Shown here piece by piece: positions 31,038 to 33,693 of a DNA stretch of 33,693 nt (position 1 is the first letter of the stretch; every line of letters starts with the position of its first letter). The stretch lies in the NCBI GenBank assembly GCA_964519615.1, contig CAZFIM010000026.1, positions 1 through 33,693 on the forward strand, given 5' to 3'. A model generated the notes under the pieces. That model did not search any database. It was not told where the DNA came from and worked only from the letters and a program-made list of their open reading frames with translations. Source of the DNA: CAZFIM01 sp964519615 (GTDB taxonomy: Bacteria > Chloroflexota > Dehalococcoidia > GIF9 > UBA5629). The position numbers and the translations under genes are program-made.

Positions 31038-32567
31038 GTAAACTCGACGGCTTGTCTGATGACTTTTCAGTGGTAGCTTCCAGAGGTATGTTACCCTGAA
31101 TATGTATATGTTCTGGTGTTGCTGAGATTTTTATTGCCAACATTTCAAGGATTTCTCTTTTATCTTCAAACGTTGCCTCGTCCAAGTTCTTATAAAGTCG
31201 CTGGCAATAATCCTTTAGCTTCAGTTCAGCGTTTTCAAGGTTAGCTATTCTCTCTTTGGTTGAAATATAATTCTCAAGCTGCTTCTTATCCGCTTCACGT
31301 TCTTTCTTGAGTTGGTTTATCTCATCGAGTACCGAATCCTGAGTGACTTGTTCATATCTGAGAAGCTGAATAAGACGCTTTTCCTGAGTATCATAGCTCT
31401 TTAACCTTCTTTTCAGCTTCTGAATCTCTTTATCAATGGATGTGCCCGGTTTGCTTTGCTCTGATTGCAATTGCTCTGTTATGCCGTTGAGCACCACTTC
31501 AGGTTTCTTCAGTATCTTCTTGATATTTTCCCAGACTATATCTTCAAGATAGTCTGCCCGTATGTATTTTGCAGAGCGTATCTTTTGCCTTGTGGCGGTT
31601 GCATAAGTACCGCGACAATGATAATAGCGGTGGCTGTGATTCAGGAAGCTTCCTACTAAAGGACTACCGCAATATCCACACACTCCATGACCTCTTAAAA
31701 GGTAATTGTGTTTGGCCTTGGCCTTGTGTAATTCACGGTTCTTTTCTCTTAGCTCCTGAACACGATCAAATAGCTCCTTGGAAATAATTGTCGGGGTTGC
31801 ATCAGGTAAAAGTATCCATGTGCTTTTAGGTTGTTTAACAAGTTTTGTTTTCCTGCTTCCGCGAGTTTGTCCATAGTAAGTCATTCCGGCATAAGCAGGA
31901 TTGCCAGCCATATTGTAGATTGTCCGGGCTGACCATTGACCATGTGTTTTGGAAGGTATACCTTGCTCATTAAGGGTTCTTGCTACGTTGAAGCAGCCTG
32001 CACCTTCAGCAAGCATGGTGAATACCTTTTGTACTACTTTTGCCTCGAATTCTAAAGGTATGCGTTTTTCTCTTTGCTATCCCACTTATAGCCGTAAAGC
32101 CCTTTTCCTGTGCCAGTGGGAAGCTTGCCCATTTGAAGATATGCGCTCTTGCCTCTCATGGTTCGTTCGCGAATCTTTTCAGCTTCCAGCTTTGAAGCAA
32201 ATCCACGAATATAATTGATTAGCTTGCCAAGCTCAGAGCTGTCTACCGTTTCACTTACAGCTTCAAGTGTTACATTGTACTTTTCCAGTTCCTGAGTAAG
32301 AATGACTCCATGAGTAGGATCACGGCTTAACCTGTCCAGACAGTAGACTACAATACCATCGATATATCCGTTTCTCACCAGTTCACGCAATTCATTAAGT
32401 TCCGGGCGATCTAGAGTAAGCCCGGAATACGCTTCTTTAAAACTGTATTTCACCGTGTAACCGTTGTCTTGACAGTACTTCTGGCAGGCTTCAAGTTGTG
32501 TTTTTAGGCTTGTGCCTTCAGTTTCTTGATGATCAGTGCTTACGCGGCAATAGATAGCTGTTTTCAT
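31012..32567 (-). pseudogene. Large serine recombinase, frameshifted in an A-run
   Basis: A site-specific integrase of about 518 residues is split by a single frame change. The 5' part (32567 to 32052) holds the resolvase domain: MKTAIYCRVSTDHQ with the catalytic Ser10, VVYCLDRLSRDPTHG and the start of the recombinase domain. The 3' part (from about 32080 to 31012) holds NEQGIPSKTHGQWSARTIYNMAGNPAYAG, a zinc ribbon (CGYCGSPLVG...YYHCRG) and a long coiled coil (about 70 residues). The frames join at about 32070-32074 at GAG-AAA-AAC on the minus strand; one more A, or -1 slippage, would give KEKKRIPLEFEAK. Its last residues are encoded by the antisense of the dnaN 3' end. Confidence 0.88.
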
Positions 32568-32578
32568 GATCTATCATC

Positions 32579-32944
32579 CTATTCTTGTTTTTCATTATGA
32601 TCTTCAAGTGATACATGTTCCTCATGAGTTATATTCCCTGTATTCACATCCTTAACCACTTGATCATAGGTTTTTTTCTCTCTGTTAATGGTACGTTCCT
32701 CGTGGACGCCTTTTGGTAATCTGGGATCTCCACTTTTACGCCAACGGCTAATCATCTCTATTACCCATTTCTTAGCGTCTTTTCTTTTAACTCGTGCTAT
32801 AGTAGAAGCATTTATTCCGACTTTTGTCGAAAAAACAGCGCGACAGTCCTTTCCTGTCTTCCCACAAGAGGGACAAGGACCTGTATGGCTTGGTTTCAGT
32901 TTTTGCCTACAATGACGACAATAACAATCTATACTATTATTCAA
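32579..32944 (-). CDS. Zinc-ribbon protein of the integrated element, function unknown
   Basis: A 121-residue protein. Its N terminus has cysteine pairs CRHC (residues 9-12) and CPSC (24-27), spaced as a zinc ribbon, with a further Cys at 34. A basic stretch (ARVKRKDAKKWVIEMISRWRKSGDP) follows that might contact DNA, then an acidic tail. The start is TTG at 32944 with AGAGGAAG upstream; no ATG is near. The stop is 12 bases before the recombinase start, so the two genes are likely co-transcribed. It may help the recombinase (directionality or regulation), but that is inference from position. Confidence 0.6.
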   Translation of the reverse strand: MNNSIDCYCRHCRQKLKPSHTGPCPSCGKTGKDCRAVFSTKVGINASTIARVKRKDAKKWVIEMISRWRKSGDPRLPKGVHEERTINREKKTYDQVVKDVNTGNITHEEHVSLEDHNEKQE

Positions 32945-33009
32945 TTCTTCCTCTTCGAGTGCTTACGAGTTATTGGTCTACGACTGATATGCTGCGCAAT
33001 ATGACGGTT

Positions 33010-33579
33010 TTATTGAGTTATTAGACTATGATAGACAATTTGTGTCAATTTTGTTGTATTGTTAATTGCAACTACCAAATCAGAAACGCTGTAAGTTTTA
33101 ATAGGATGGTAACCAAGTTCCCCCAATTTTATAAATTGAATCGACGGATCAGCTTCAACAAGTATAGCACTCGTAAGAATCCCGGTCTTTATTGAGTTAC
33201 GCATTTCGCGAAAATCTAAAAACCAATCAATATATTCGGGAAAGGATACAGAGAGAATTTTCCCTACAGGGTTTTCTCTGTTGAAACATTTTTCTTTCTC
33301 ATTTATTACCTTTATCATGCTTGAGTGCCAACTGTATTTATTCCCTGTGAGTAGAAGTAGAACCTTGTAGTTTATATCATGAAATGATCGTACAAAGTAG
33401 AAAAAAGCCTTATATGCAACAGCTACAGTTACTGACAATTCAGCTAAACGTCGCATTTTTTGTTTATTTATTCGTAACGCTCTTTTGAAATCTATCGTTG
33501 GTTTGGGTGGTGGTTTGCCGTATTCTTCGATATAGTTACGAATATACTCTGGATCATTTACGTTTTCCAATAAATCCAT
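33010..33579 (-). CDS. Hypothetical protein of the integrated element
   Basis: A 189-residue protein that I do not recognise. It opens MDLLENVNDPEYIRNYIEE, has a basic segment (DFKRALRINKQKMRRLAEL) and helices rich in aromatics (VAYKAFFYFVRSFHDINYKVLLLL). The sequence FREMRNSIKTG resembles the RxxRN-type end of HEPN-like helical proteins, but the expected His is missing, so this is weak. Codon use and A+T content match the element. No ribosome binding site is visible. It is cargo of the element. Confidence 0.5.
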   Translation of the reverse strand: MDLLENVNDPEYIRNYIEEYGKPPPKPTIDFKRALRINKQKMRRLAELSVTVAVAYKAFFYFVRSFHDINYKVLLLLTGNKYSWHSSMIKVINEKEKCFNRENPVGKILSVSFPEYIDWFLDFREMRNSIKTGILTSAILVEADPSIQFIKLGELGYHPIKTYSVSDLVVAINNTTKLTQIVYHSLITQ

Positions 33580-33640
33580 TGAGCTTAATATGTCAGTACT
33601 CAGTACTTTTTGATAGTCTAGCAGAGTTCTTTTTAGGATT

Positions 33641-33693
33641 TGAGGTGGACCCCGAAATTTAGACAGGTTGTTAAGGTTGGGTCCTGCCCTTAG
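33641..33693. mobile_element. Possible IS3-family terminus at the right edge
   Basis: TGAGGTGGACCCCGAAATTT at 33641-33660, continuing AGACAGG, resembles terminal inverted repeats of IS3-family elements (a TGxxxTGGACCCC...GACA pattern). The rest would lie to the right, outside the window. No transposase is seen. The 60 bases before it hold only AGTACT twice and no gene. Confidence 0.4.

Larger units (their letters stand above)
31038..33693. mobile_element. Integrated element inserted at the dnaN 3' end (left part; right end outside the window)
   Basis: From the dnaN stop onward the base composition becomes more A+T-rich and all genes are on the minus strand: a large serine recombinase, a zinc-ribbon protein and an unknown protein. 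A large serine recombinase bordering a conserved gene's 3' end is typical for integrative elements. No second copy of the dnaN end is visible within the window, so the other attachment site should lie further right. Confidence 0.65.

Noticed and set aside
1..33693. CRISPR arrays, tRNA or rRNA genes
   Set aside because: I saw no regularly spaced direct repeats and no tRNA or rRNA sequence in the intergenic regions, reading by eye only.

Overview
The window looks like a chromosomal segment of an anaerobic bacterium, most likely a member of the Dehalococcoidia (Chloroflexota). This placement is inferred from gene content, not from a marker-gene tree. The supporting genes are an archaeal-type fructose-1,6-bisphosphate aldolase/phosphatase, an NrpR-type (DUF128) nitrogen regulator, a TreT-like trehalose synthase, a 46-residue DUF5679 zinc-ribbon protein, a stand-alone FMN glutamate-synthase domain protein, scattered his genes and molybdopterin genes. 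Most of the window is ordinary host sequence. From about 31.04 kb to the right edge it is visibly more A+T-rich and belongs to an integrated element.

Layout, left. Positions 1-3621 (minus strand) hold a tight four-gene operon: a lipoprotein binding protein, a radical SAM enzyme with an unusual CX5CX2C cluster motif, a FecCD permease and an ATPase cut by the window edge. Its leader contains a promoter, a multi-stem RNA that I read as a probable molybdenum/tungsten-cofactor (Moco) riboswitch, and an intrinsic terminator. With moaA and moaC further right, this suggests a molybdate/tungstate uptake operon of the MolABC type rather than an iron or B12 importer. Divergent from it run an NrpR-like repressor with its own promoter and palindromic operator, hisF (4-bp overlap) and the glutamate-synthase-like gene, which together look like a nitrogen-assimilation unit ending in a strong terminator.

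Layout, middle. Positions 7.8-20 kb carry a GNAT acetyltransferase, an M20 peptidase, the DUF5679 protein behind a consensus promoter with repeated GTACT boxes, a glycosyltransferase, an alpha/beta hydrolase, a candidate small RNA of about 67 nt, a winged-helix regulator, TrmO, a small membrane protein, TatD, an MFS carrier, an M29 aminopeptidase, two HAD phosphatases and an orphan MacB/LolD-type ATPase.

Layout, right. Positions 20-31 kb carry treT, rplU-rpmA-rpmE, a decayed YqhQ/DUF1385 gene, a PduO-like gene with hisA and then hisI, the FBP aldolase/phosphatase, an XTP/dITP pyrophosphatase overlapping moaA and then moaC, a 2[4Fe-4S] ferredoxin, coaD and dnaN. coaD and dnaN are divergently transcribed from closely spaced consensus promoters. 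The dnaN 3' end is the junction with the integrated element, which carries a large serine recombinase broken by one frameshift in an A-run, a zinc-ribbon protein and an unknown protein. A sequence resembling an IS3-family terminus lies at the right edge.
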